Source of the DNA: Halocafeteria seosinensis
Taxonomy: Eukaryota; Sar; Bigyra; Bicosoecida
Assembly: GCA_001687465.1 (NCBI GenBank)
Contig: LVLI01000278.1
Span: 1 to 64,000, forward strand
DNA: 64,000 nt
Reading direction: 5' to 3'
The translations under genes and the position numbers were made by a program. Position 1 is the stretch's first letter. Each line of letters opens with the position of its first letter. Below, piece after piece: positions 10,604 to 21,114 of the stretch. The notes below the pieces were generated by a model, which saw nothing but the letters and a program-made list of their open reading frames with translations, was not told the DNA's origin and searched no databases.

Positions 10604-11765
10604 ATGGCAGAATTCCAAATCGTGAATACGAACGCATCGAGCATTGCTGTCGATAAGAAGCATACCTTATCGGAAGGGCTCATATGGGATCACCATACTC
10701 AGACGCTGATGTTCGTTGATATTGACCAAGGACATGTTTTTGAGGCGCTTCAGGGTAAGTGAATTCCTTTTCCTGAATTCCTGGAACTGAAGTTGTACAA
10801 GTTTCATGTGAGCTTCCTCAGATACGGATAAGAAGGAGCTTCAGGTACAGAAGCAATGGAGCATGGGTGAAAAAGTTGGGACGGTAGTTCCCGTCGAAGG
10901 ACCGAGCGCCGACAATAATAGAGCTGTCGTGGCTTTGGAAAGTGGAATTCATTTCCTGAAACATGATGGAACGCTTGAATTCTTATGCGATGATCCCCAC
11001 CGCGATAAGACATTCACGCGGTTTAATGACGGTACGCGGGAGTTCTTCAACTTGGTTTCCTGCTCTGGGTAACTCCATTTCACTTTTCAATGAACAGGTA
11101 AATGTGATCCTCGAGGACGTCTTGTGGTTGGTTCAATGGACAGGAACGCTAAGCAACCTCTCGGAAAACTTTATGTAATGGAACGCGAGGCGAAAGGGAA
11201 TTACCAGTTAAGGTGTCTACTTTCAGATGTAACGATATCCAACGGCCTGTGTTGGACGGAAGATGGCAAGACAATGTATTACCTAGATACGGGGTGCCCC
11301 CGAAGCATTTGGGCGTTTGACTACGATCTGGATACTCCGACTCTAACCAATCGACGGCAAGTGGTTGAATTTCCCGAAAAGGATCCTGGAACAGGTGAAG
11401 AGTTTACAGGAGCTGTTGACGGTTGTACGATAGATAAGGAAGGCTTTGTTTGGACCGCTCACTTTGGTGGCAGTAAAGTGGTAAGTGCCCACTGAGTTGT
11501 GAGAATAAGGGAAACTGATGGTTCAGTCCTCCACCGACTGAAGCAGACATGTACCGATCCTCGAACCGGAAAGTTCTTAAAAATATTGCGCGTACCTACG
11601 ACATATGTCACATCGGTTGCCTTCGCGGGTAGCCAACTACAAGACCTTTATGTCTCGACTGCAAGCAGATCAGAATCTTCTGTGGATGCTGATGGCAAGG
11701 AAGGAAGAGTGTATGTATACAAGAGTGCTGGGGAAGGCGCGAATGCTAATATGTTCCGAGAATAG
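10604..11765 (+). CDS. SMP-30/gluconolactonase/LRE family protein
   Basis: Four exons: 10604-10754, 10822-11031, 11098-11480 and 11547-11765, giving 320 residues. This is a six-bladed propeller of the SMP-30/gluconolactonase family. Metal-binding residues of the family are recognisable: Glu in HTLSEGLIWD, Asn in TISNGLCWTEDG and Asp in AVDGCTIDKEG. FNDGKCDPRGRLVVGSMD and TYVTSVAFAGSQLQDLYVST are the other typical blocks. The family hydrolyses sugar lactones such as gluconolactone with a divalent metal; the true substrate cannot be read from sequence. The last intron is placed 11481-11546, giving GGSKV-TCTDPRTGKF. Reading straight through would meet a TGA at 11493. No signal peptide is seen, so the protein is probably cytosolic. 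Confidence 0.9.
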
Positions 11766-11950
11766 ATGTGCCAGAGAGCAGCGGAGTTGTTTCCGCTTGA
11801 TACTCTGTCTGCAAGGTACGCAGCGTGCTTCCCAACAACAGTAGCACAGCACTTCAAGTGCATATATTCCAGAAACACAAGCAAAAGAGCATTGACTCTT
11901 GCTGATCCCAATATATCTAACCTATCCCAGCAATAAGGCGTTTAGGTTAG

Positions 11951-13195
11951 CTACTTCTTCTCTGTGTACAGATCGTTGGAATTATCGATACTGTCACAGT
12001 CGGGAACGACTGCTGCCAGTATAACTGTGAGATCGTCTTCTTTTCCCCCGGTCCACTCTTTGCCATGAGCGGCCGCGCTGACAGCAAATGGGCTATTGGC
12101 TGTCTCCGAGCTGGATATCTTCTCGCTACATTCTCGTAAAGCATTTAGTGCCGGCTTGAGCTCTCCTCGACACGCCGACTCCCTGCATATTAACATGTTG
12201 AATGTATCAAACACATTTACCGCAAGATGCTGTATGAATGACGACGGACGCACAGTTGCTTTAATTCTTCGCAATCCTTGATCTCCCCCTGTTCGTCGTA
12301 GAGTTTTGCTGCCTTTTCGCCGAACTGCCTACACTTAGTGAAGTGAAAACTGCAATTTGGAAGGCGCTGTAAATGATGTCACAGTCAATCAACAACGACA
12401 ATTACACAACGTACGAGGTCAGTATCTTCCTCATCTCTTCAACGAACACGTTGTCAAAAAGACCATCTGTAGCAAGCAGTACTGCAAGAGCGAACCAATT
12501 GCAAATTAAATTTCCTTTAACATCAATAATTACATCCTGTTGCTTACGTAAGTCCCCAGGTTTTGGTGCAAAGCTTAAGTGTTGTCCGTGTACAGGCTGC
12601 GTATCCAATGTAAAATCCCGTGCATCACCACCATCATGTTTTGAATCCACAAGACCAACACCCTTACCAAGTCATCACTCATGGAGCCCAGCTGACGGGG
12701 AAAATTGAAGCCTAACGTCTGTTCCTTGGAGCGAGTTCCAATTTGATAGGTGCCGTCGTCTTGAGCACTGAAGTGAACCAATCCAGAATCCCCAAGGTTA
12801 ATGGCCTTCACGTTGCCTCGGCCTCCACAGGCGATTGTTGCGGTCGATGACCCTATATGTTGTTTTGCATGTTCGTACGCGTATTCCAGCACTTTCTGTG
12901 GCTCTAAATCGCCGCCATTCGTCCCTGATTGCTTAACATGGTCTCGAACGTAGGCGAAGGCACTCTGCATCAATGCTCTTGAGAAGTTCCCAGAATCCAC
13001 CCCCCACGATGCCCAACCTCCGACACCGTCCGCTACCCCCAGTGCCTTTTGCGTGATGAACAGAGCATCCTCCCCTCGTCCCTGCTTGGCAGGGTCGTCT
13101 CGGACAAAGCCTTCAGCGATAAACCCGAAAGGAAGACCACCTCCTGCTCCGGGACGTCCGGCGCTGCTTGAAAAGTGTCGTAGCAGGCCCTTCAT
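11951..13195 (-). CDS. PTC7/PPTC7-type PP2C protein phosphatase
   Basis: Five exons: 13195-12668, 12596-12548, 12481-12415, 12349-12254 and 12182-11951, giving 323 residues. The Mn/Mg-dependent PP2C motifs appear in order: GEDALFI, GVADGVGGWASWG, STATI with INLGDSGL, LLLLATDGLFDNV and the final GGKEDDLTVILAAV. The acidic metal ligands (GEDA, ADGVGG, TDGLFDN, KEDD) are intact, so the enzyme should be active. The GVADGVGGWA form and short length match PTC7/PPTC7, which acts in mitochondria. The N-terminus MKGLLRHFSSSAGRPGAG is basic and Ser-rich and lacks acids, fitting a mitochondrial presequence. The third junction is a 66-base stop-free intron of 3n length that is easily mistaken for coding sequence. 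Confidence 0.9.
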
Positions 13196-13275
13196 GGCTC
13201 ATGCAAGACGATTAAAATTTTTTGGTATTGTTATATATTATTTATAATTTTGGTGGAAAGGAACAAATAATAACA
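13196..13275. promoter_or_regulatory. Very short divergent promoter
   Basis: Only 80 bases separate the start codons of the phosphatase gene and the tetraspanin-like gene. The stretch is strongly AT-rich (ATTAAAATTTTTTGG, then TATATATTATTTATAATTTT). It must contain both transcription starts or overlap the coding regions. Confidence 0.5.
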
Positions 13276-14268
13276 ATGGGCAAGGATAAGGGTGATCTGA
13301 AGGAGGAAGCAGGCAAACAGAAGCTCATACAAGGGCATATTGAACCCCGAGGATGCTGTCATAAATGCGTCAAAGTGTTACTAAAATGGTCCAATATGAT
13401 GCTCTTACTGCTCGGACTAGGAATTACGGCGTACGGCGCGTATTTGGCCATCAAAAAGAAAGGCTCAGTCACCTCGTTATCAGGTATGCAGACCTAGAAC
13501 TTGCCTTGGAATTGTAAAACCTAAGCCATATGCAGAGTGGTTTGGAAGCCTATTGAGTGTTATTATTTATGAAACGCCTTCCGCATTCCAGGTGTGGTCT
13601 TGGGAGTCGGGATTGTTAACATTGTATTCCCTGGAGGAATCATTTTAATCGGACATAAATATCGAGGATGTCTGCATTTTAATATATTCGTGCAAGGAAT
13701 GCTGTTTCTGGCAGAAATAACAGCTGCAATAGTGTTCCTAACACAAAAAACAAGAGAAGATATCATGAAGAAGGCACCAAAAGTAAGTTATGAGAAATCG
13801 CATTTCAAGTCCATGTTACCCCGACAGCAGCAACTGCTGCAGGATGAGCGGGAGCGGGTTGAAAATCACTTGAAAGCTACAGCATATGTGCTATTTGCCA
13901 TAGCAGTAGTGCAGTTGATTGCGCTAGCAACGGCCTATGCTCGCTCGCAAGGGCTTATCGAAAACTGGGAACTAGACAGGTGCGTTAGCAGTTGAACCAT
14001 GAGGGTCCGAGAAACACCTCCCGTTTACATCGATATCCGGTCTGACAGTGACGACGTGGACGAAACGGGCCGAGCGTTGATGAAGGAGGAGAAAAAGCAG
14101 CGGGATGAAGAAAGAGAAAGAGCACGAGTTGAAAAAGCAAAATCAAGGCATTATGAGAAGAATGTACGTAACTTACGAAAGCGTGTACACAACCTCAAGA
14201 AGCAAGTTGTAGCGTTCGGTTTGCAGAAAGAGTTTTACGAACGCTATGGACGTGCTCCCAAAGTGTAG
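13276..14268 (+). CDS. Tetraspanin-like four-helix membrane protein with basic coiled-coil tail
   Basis: Exons 13276-13483, 13592-13782, 13843-13979 and 14049-14268 give 251 residues. Four hydrophobic helices are visible: KCVKVLLKWSNMMLLLLGLG, VVLGVGIVNIVFPGGIILIG, HFNIFVQGMLFLAEITAAIV and LKATAYVLFAIAVVQLIALA. The first block resembles tetraspanins, but the large CCG-bearing loop of true tetraspanins is missing, so the family call is loose. The last exon adds a highly charged helix (KEEKKQRDEERERARVEKAK) after the fourth helix. Without the last intron the frame meets a TGA at 13993. The acceptor CTGACAG at 14048 restores phase. Intron 13783-13842 (60 bases, no stop) could be retained, which would lengthen the loop by 20 residues. 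Confidence 0.65.
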
Positions 14269-14836
14269 CTGAGTCACGATAGCATCGCAATGACACTATG
14301 CACAACCGTTGAGCACCGGGTAGAACAAGAATGCTTCTCTGTGTCACACAGACTGTGTTTTGTTGCATGATGTCACGAAAAATAAACTACTGCAGTTGCT
14401 CGATTGCTCTACAGTCGCGTTATTACAATTCCACTACAGCTCACATGTTCCGCATTGTGGTCAGAGGCATGGGTGACTCATCATGAGTCCTAATGAGTGG
14501 CTCACTGAGTCAAATCGGAAATTTGGCGGTACCGCTGGTACGTCTGACCTTCACAAGGACCTTCACAGAGATATGGGCGTCCATGTATACACGTCATACA
14601 CCGTATGATACACGCTGATGTGTCGTTAGGATGTCAAACCTGATGATTCAAGGTCGCCAGTAAAATAGCCCAGGTCCAAGGATCCGGAACAGGTTCGGCA
14701 GGGGAGGAATCATTGGTAAGCCGCTACCAAATGGCCCTCCCATTGAGGCTCGCAATGGTTTAATTCCATGATTTCCAGGTCCCCAGGAATTTGATGATTC
14801 TCGTGCCTCTTCGTCTGGATTTATTGCACACCAAAG
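14269..14836. other. Intergenic region upstream of the Patched-like gene
   Basis: No supported coding frame is present. It holds the 3' region of the tetraspanin-like gene and the promoter of the next gene, including the palindromic sites described separately. A perfect 10-base palindrome, GCGGTACCGC, lies near 14525. Confidence 0.5.
14474..14512. promoter_or_regulatory. Cluster of TGA(C/G)TCA palindromic sites
   Basis: TGACTCA (14474-14480) and TGAGTCA (14506-14512) are both exact AP-1/GCN4-type heptamers. Between them lie GACTCAT-C-ATGAGTC, a 7-base inverted repeat at 14475-14489, and TGAG-TGG-CTCA. The cluster is about 330 bases upstream of the Patched-like start codon. A bZIP binding site is the natural reading, but this is inference. 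Confidence 0.4.
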
Positions 14837-17800
14837 ATGAAGCTCGTCAACCAAAGGAGAGAAGGCGAGCAGACAGAGGAAAGTGGAAATTCGGGGGCTC
14901 AAGGCTCTGACGTCACAATCAACGGCGGCAACACGGAGGAGCAGTCAGAGACGTCGAAACGGCCCTCCCCCAGTCTTGTCCGACGCATTTCCCAAGGCAT
15001 TGACAACAATCTTCAAAAGTTTTTCGGGCACGTTGGGTATTGCTCTGGACAGTATCCGGAGCGAACTATAGCGCTGTCGGTTCTCTGTACCGCCATTCTG
15101 CTGAGTGGGTTGGTTGAGTACAGTGAGGAATCTCGCCCAGAACAGCTGTTTGTCCCCGAAACCGCGTAAGTGTGACAGGATCGGATGCACATGCTATTGT
15201 GGCACTGCTTTAGCAGCAAACCGACTCGGCCATGTGCAGAGAAGTGTTAGACCAGTTAGGAATTATTGGAAGAGAATTTAGAGGTGAGCCACGAAAGACG
15301 GTGGTATATATATACGGACGAGAAAGGGGGCAGAACATTCTTACATATAAGGCGTTAGAGGAAGCATTTGTTGTGGAGGATGTAGCTAGAGCAACTGTGG
15401 CGACGGCTACCGTTCCCGGAGTGGACACTACACGGTGGACATTTCAAGATGCATGTTTAAAGAGGCGCAGTGAAGACGGCAACGACGAAGTGTGCTACTT
15501 GACTAGTATTCTAGATATCTGGGAAAATAAAACAGCATTGACCAGTGACATGGAAGCGGGGATTGACATTGGCGAAAAAATTTCACAACTGCACGAATCG
15601 GGTGAACTGGATGATCGATTCGGAGAGAGGTGAGTACTCTTTTTCCTATAATTTTGCATCACATTACAGGGCAAAAATAAAAAAACTGTCGTTTGAGCTT
15701 GTCAGAATAATTCTAGAGAGATATTTAGGAGGCATATCATACGGCTCAAACGGGTATATTCAAGGAGCACGCGCTCTTCGGATGGAATTCAAGCTGCAAG
15801 ATCGTTCATTTTTCCGAGACGTAGGTGTTGTGCTTCTTGATGATTACTTTTGGAAATTGCTTTTTATTATGGTTGAAGCAATTTCCAGGGAGAAACTATC
15901 GATCCAGTGGGGGAGGAATGGGAGTTACAGTTCGTCGATAACCTCGGGAAGACAAGAACCGACGGGAAACAAGCTTCATTCGAGGAAGTTGCAGCCATTG
16001 CAAATGCTCCGTAAGTCAAGCAAACGAATAGTGAAGTAGCAATCTCTTACTCTCACCGCTCATTGTCACAGTGCGGCGTTTAGTGAAGAATTCTCAGATG
16101 CTATAGGGGATGATCTGGCTCTAGTGGGAGTGTCCATTGTTGTCCTGATATTGTACGTGTGCTTTCAGTTCAGCGGAAAGCCATTCGTGCGCAGTAGTAT
16201 AGGGCTTGCTCTCGGAGCTGTTGCTACCGTCGGCTTATCCCTTGCATGGGCTTATGGACTCGGCGCGACACTCTCACCCTTTACTCAGGTGCACAACGTG
16301 TTGCCCTTTCTCCTTTTTGGCATTGGAGTAGACGATGTGTTCGTGGTACGGGAGGCCTACTTGCGTTCTCACAAAGAGGGGTCGCCTGGAAGAAGGATGC
16401 AAGAAGCGATAGCGGAAGTGGGGTCAAGCTTGCTGTTGACATCTCTAACCGATTTCACAGCGTTTATGATTGGCAGCACGACGGTGCTCCCGGCTCTTTC
16501 AGCTTTCGCCGAGTGGGCTGCTTTCGGGGTAATGGGAGCGTTCGTATTGAGCATAACGTTTTTTGCTTCGCTTGTAGTCCTCGATGAGAGAAGGAAACAA
16601 GAGAAGAGGGTTGACGTCTTATGTTGCTGTACAAGCAAGGTCGGCACCAACGATGAGGAAAGCGCTGGAGATCGAGATAATTCCATGTCAAGGAGGGATA
16701 CTGACGAAACGTTCAAAGCGGATAATCAAATTAAGACTTCGAGGTCTTCAAATACTGACGATGTCAATGGTAATTATAGCACTTCAGGTGAGTATGGACA
16801 AGAGACGCGGCAAGGGTACCTCGTAAGGAAATACGGAGAGTTATTACTCAGTACATACGGGCGGGTGGTGGTACTATTAGCTTTTTCGGGCTTAGTTGCG
16901 TTTTCTGCTGTTGGTATAGCCTCCCAGCTAAAGGTAGAATTTCGACAGGAGTGGTAAGGAGCTTCCTTAGTCAATTTAAGAAGTTAGTCTAGTCGTTCAA
17001 GACAGTTGCTGTTACATTACAGGTTCTTGCCGGCAGGTTCGTACCTCAAGAGGTTTTTTGAAGTTGAAAACACCTATTTCGCCGAGAGTGGTCCCCAAGT
17101 AGAAGTGTATATGAGAGACGTTAACACGTTCGAAGATCGGCAGTTTCTTTCAAGTGTGCCTGGAACGGTCTCGCGGAATAGATTCGTCGAAGAGAAGGGC
17201 CTAGTGTTTTGGTACTCCCAGTTTCTTCGGGATGTAAATGTCTCCATGGTGACTGATCGAGATGCCTTTAACGGTATTTTGTCGGCATGGTTTAACAATG
17301 AGGGGAGACGTTTCCTTCCGGACGTAACATTCGATGACAAGGAAGAAGGAATCATCGGCATCAGTCGACTGAGGGCATTCTATGAGAGATTGGACAGTTC
17401 ATCAGATAAGGTAGACGCAATGGAAACCTTAAGAGAGGACGTAAATATCGTAGCAAGGGAGAATGGGTTTCCTCAGACGGATGTCTTCCCTTTCAGCCAA
17501 GAATACACAGACTGGGAGGTATTTATTGTCGTGAAGGAAGAGAGCATCCGTAATTTGACCGTCGCTGTGGCAGCGACGTTTGTAGTCGTTATGCTTTTCT
17601 TGGGATCATTTGCAGGATCCGTGATCGCAACACTTGCAGTTGCTCTTTGTTTGCTAAGTATTGCCGGCACCATGGGATTCTGGGACGTTACACTTGAGGG
17701 TGTTTCTGTCATCAATTTGGTGTTGGCTATAGGACTGACAGTAGATTACACTGTTCATATAGTTCACTCGTTCCTTCATAAGCAAGGAACGCGTACAGAA

Positions 17801-18090
17801 CGAGCCCAGCAAGCGTTAAACACCATGGGAATTTCAGTGTTGAACGGTGCTACATCGACATTTCTCGCTATTGTGGTCTTGAGCGCCAGTGGAAGTTTCA
17901 TTTTCGAGGTTTTCTTCAAAATGTTTTTCCTGTCATGTGTCTTCGGTGCAGGTAGGCTTTTACTATGTTATCCCCTTGCCTTCTAATGAATGCATTGTTT
18001 CCTTGGTGTGCAGGCTATGGGCTTATCTTCGTTCCCGTTCTACTGTCCTTCGTTGGCCCAGAGGGTCATGAAACGGTTGAGTTCGGCTGA
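14837..18090 (+). CDS. Patched/NPC1-like RND permease
   Basis: Seven exons: 14837-15165, 15240-15629, 15670-15820, 15889-16010, 16072-16954, 17023-17951 and 18014-18090, giving about 960 residues. It has the RND layout: first helix at about 75-95 (TIALSVLCTAILLSGL), a large lumenal loop, then five helices with the sterol-sensing-like motif FGIGVDDVFVV. After a cytosolic linker a second loop follows, then a second helix bundle with LAIGLTVDYTVHIVHSF. The paired GxxxDD and GxxxD motifs carry the proton-relay acids of this superfamily and are intact. Relatives move sterols or other lipids or release lipid-modified ligands. The subgroup (PTCHD, NPC1 or Dispatched) cannot be fixed here. The second exon is started at 15240 because earlier AGs break the phase. 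Confidence 0.88.
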
Positions 18091-19267
18091 AACCAAACGA
18101 TAAATGAAATACCCCAGATTAGGGGAATGTTGCTTATAACGCATTCGACACCCGTCTAGTGAGTTGTTAACCTGTGGAGAGCGGCGAAATCTAAGTCGAT
18201 TGCTCTATCTCATAATCACATTCCGTAACCATTGTGAAAACAGCTCCCGTTCATGCACATGCATATTGTAGAACTCGATGCCTCCTCTTCGTCGCCGTCT
18301 GCTTCGTCAGCGGCTTCGTCACAACCGCCTTCTTCTTCGGCAACGCCTTCTCCGCCAGCGTTGTCCTCGACTCCCTTATTGCCGGTGACAGTAACCTGGT
18401 ACACAATAGGAGTGGACCATTTCGAACTGCTCATACGTACCCGCAGGCATATTCCATTTTCCTGGTAAAATATGGCTCGCGTGCTTGAATGAAAAATCCA
18501 CATATGGGACGGATGGGCTATAATACAGAAAGATAATTATAATTATTACGGTACAACGTACGCTTGTAGGCATCATGGCAAAAGGTCTTTCTTAGTCATG
18601 CCGCTTACCAGCTTACCCCGTAGTAGAGATTCGCGTAGGCCATGTTGCCCCTCAATGGTCCACTATTGGAAGGATTCCAGTGCGTGCCAAAAGAGAGTTG
18701 GTAGCTAAAGAGAAGAGTAGCTTATCTCTGAGAAAGGTTTCTCCTCCCATCAGTAACTAAAGTGTATTGTGGACCAAAAGATTCCACGCCAATAATTGCG
18801 TGCTATGATGTCCCCATGTAGCGGTATGAGCCGTGTGTAGCCCTAGTTTTTCTGACGCTCTCGAATATGTAATACATGGTACATGCATACAGATGCTACT
18901 CGTACACCATCTTCGTAGCCTTGCATATCCGTATATGACTCCCTTGTTTTGGAGCACTTCTGGAGCAGCTATTCATGCATTTTGGACTTCCCGGCGTACT
19001 TTCATTCCTCCACTCATGCACTTAAATATGATGTACAGTTTGCATTCTCCGTACCCCTTCGCGCGAGGAGCTGCTTCGGAAGTGCTTCGCCAGTGGCTTC
19101 TGTCTTGACTTCAACTTCAAGGAAGCAGGTTGAAGAAAAATAGAAGAAATGGCCTATTGTGTGTTGTTAGAGTCCTATATACAGTCTGTTTCACCTTTAT
19201 GAACAGAAGTCTTCCCGTAGGGATATAGCACTTGCACCCAGGTATCCCCAGAGGCAGAGATTTTAGA
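18091..19267. other. Gene-poor spacer
   Basis: No supported gene is seen in about 1.2 kb. On the minus strand at 18216-18503 a frame encodes a short acidic, Glu/Ala/Gly-rich peptide. It arises from a CTTCGTCGCC-type low-complexity run and has no family match that I recognise. The right end must contain the promoter of the thioredoxin gene. Confidence 0.45.
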
Positions 19268-21072
19268 ATGAGTAGCAGTGATGGGAACTCTGGAGAGTCT
19301 TCCTCTTCTGGAATCCATGAAATCAAAGGCTTACAGCAGCTGGAATCGTACATTAAACAGGGCAAACAAGAAGGAAAGCTTGTTGTAGCTGATTGCACTG
19401 CATCCTGGTGGTATGTGCCTCCCTTAGTCACTAGTTCACGCATCTGAACAAAGGGAGAGGAGAACAAATTCTGCACTCTGGGCCTTGTTTTCTTCCTATT
19501 TTATGATGATTATCGCCATAGAATGACCTGAGGCTTGGTTTATATGAACGCAGTGGACCTTGTCAAGCCATCGCACCGGTGTATGAACAACTAGCGAAAA
19601 CTTACCCTGATGTGTTGTTTCTCAAAGTAAGCTTGAAGCCCAAGGAATACTATCATGCTTGAATCGACACATGCGTACCATTCCAGGTTAGCGAAGGAGA
19701 GGAAGGAAATAAGGAAGTCCTAATGGAGTATTCAGTGAGGGCTTTCCCGACTTTCCTTTTCTTCGTCAGTGGAGAAAAGCGTGATGAGGTCAAAGGCGCC
19801 GATCCGAATGCTCTGAAACAGAAAATCGAGAGCTTGCAGAGTGAAATCTTCCGACCCTTTGGAGGAGAAGGACAATCACTGGGTGCCCCTTCTGAGAACG
19901 TCGATCCCCGTGAGGCTCGTTTGCGGAGGTTGGGAGCTGGCTCTGCATCTGGCCAAAGTAGTGCGAGCTCTTCTGCAAATACTCAGGGGAATATCCCTGC
20001 CAGTAGTACTTCCCAAACACCGCAGGATGCCTGCAAACTTGGAGATCCAAACTGCATGAGCTCCGAGGGGTCACAACTGCAGCAATCGCTCCTAGAAATG
20101 GGCTTCGAGTTGGAAATGGTGCAGGAGGCAATCAAGGCCACTAAGGCATCCAGTCTGGATGAAGCAGTTGAATGGATTGCGCAAAAACAAGAAGAAACTG
20201 AAAACGGTGAGACAACTCAAACAGACTCTGCAAATAGACCCGCACAGGGAAATGTTGTAGCATCTGTGACGAGTGACACCGCAACTGGGGAAGCGACATC
20301 CGCTCAGGCTCCTGATGAGACCAGTGCTCCAGTCAGCACTACTGAAAATACCGAAGATGGAAAAAACCTTAGTCCTGAGGAGAAGGTACGCCGTGCGGAA
20401 GAATTGATCAAGAAGAAACGCCGAGAAAAAGAAGAGCAGGAGAAACGAGACGAAATTGAACGGGAAAAGAAGCGACGGGAGCAAGGTAAGGAGATGTCAA
20501 AAGTCAAAGAAACGTACGAGGAAAAACAACGCCGACGTGATATTGAGGAACGAGAAAAAGAGAAGCGTATGAAAGCGGAAGAACGTGAACAAATCCGAAA
20601 AAGACTGGCTCAAGATCAACTAGAAAAACTGGCTGAGCAATATGGTGGTGTCGATAAGATACCTGAAGAAAGAAAGAATCCAATAATGGAGAGACTCCAA
20701 GGTTCCTCTGCGTCTGCGAAGAGCAAGCTTTCTCAAGGGACTCCGGAGGAACGAATCAAGAAGGCAGTTAATCTCACTAAGGAATTTAGAGCCGGTGGTG
20801 ACGGTCTAAGGGCCCTAAAGATCATGCGAGTCCTTATAAACAACCCTCTTACAAATCCTGAAGAGCCAAAATATGAAAAGATTAACCTGGATAATGAAAA
20901 GATTAAGACTCGATTGGTAAAATTGAAGACACCAATCACAGCCTTGGAGGCAACAGGATTCAAACGGCAGAACGAGGAGAACACCATGGTTCTCCATAGG
21001 GAAGAAGGTACCAACGATCGCATGAAGTACGCCTTGGAACAGATTGACAACGCTATCCAAGAATGTAACTAA
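19268..21072 (+). CDS. Thioredoxin-UBA-PUB fusion, probable p97/VCP cofactor
   Basis: Three exons, 19268-19410, 19554-19626 and 19687-21072, give 533 residues. Residues about 15-120 are a thioredoxin fold. The active-site ASWCGPCQ is rebuilt exactly across the first intron, and VRAFPTFLFF carries the cis-proline. A UBA domain lies at about 201-245 (LLEMGFELEMVQEAIKAT). Residues 300-390 form a highly charged KER-rich helix. The C-terminus, 424-530, is a PUB/PUG domain (TPEERIKKAVNLTKEFRAGG, ALEATGFKRQNE). UBA binds ubiquitin and PUB binds the tail of the AAA ATPase p97. The combination suggests a redox-active adaptor in ubiquitin-dependent protein handling, which is inference. It converges on the lipid-transfer gene with only 42 bases between stop codons. 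Confidence 0.88.
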
Positions 21073-21114
21073 GATGTTTAAGTGTGGAACACTATGTGTT
21101 CCAGTTTGTATTGT

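Noticed and set aside
11481-11498. In-frame TGA in the SMP-30 gene, looking like stop recoding or an 18-base micro-intron
   Set aside because: A normal 66-base intron (11481-11546) with GTAAGT donor and CAG acceptor keeps the frame and gives a better family match.
12597-12667. Apparent -1 frameshift in the PTC7-type phosphatase
   Set aside because: A 71-base intron explains the frame change and restores the family sequence.
13980-14003. In-frame TGA in the tetraspanin-like gene, looking like readthrough or a 24-base intron
   Set aside because: An acceptor at 14048 gives a 69-base intron in phase, so no recoding is needed.
15166-15239. Apparent splice-phase error between the first two exons of the Patched-like gene
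   Set aside because: Using the CATGTGCAG acceptor at 15239 instead of the nearer AGs restores the phase.
18216-18503. Acidic peptide frame on the minus strand
   Set aside because: It is the by-product of a low-complexity run.
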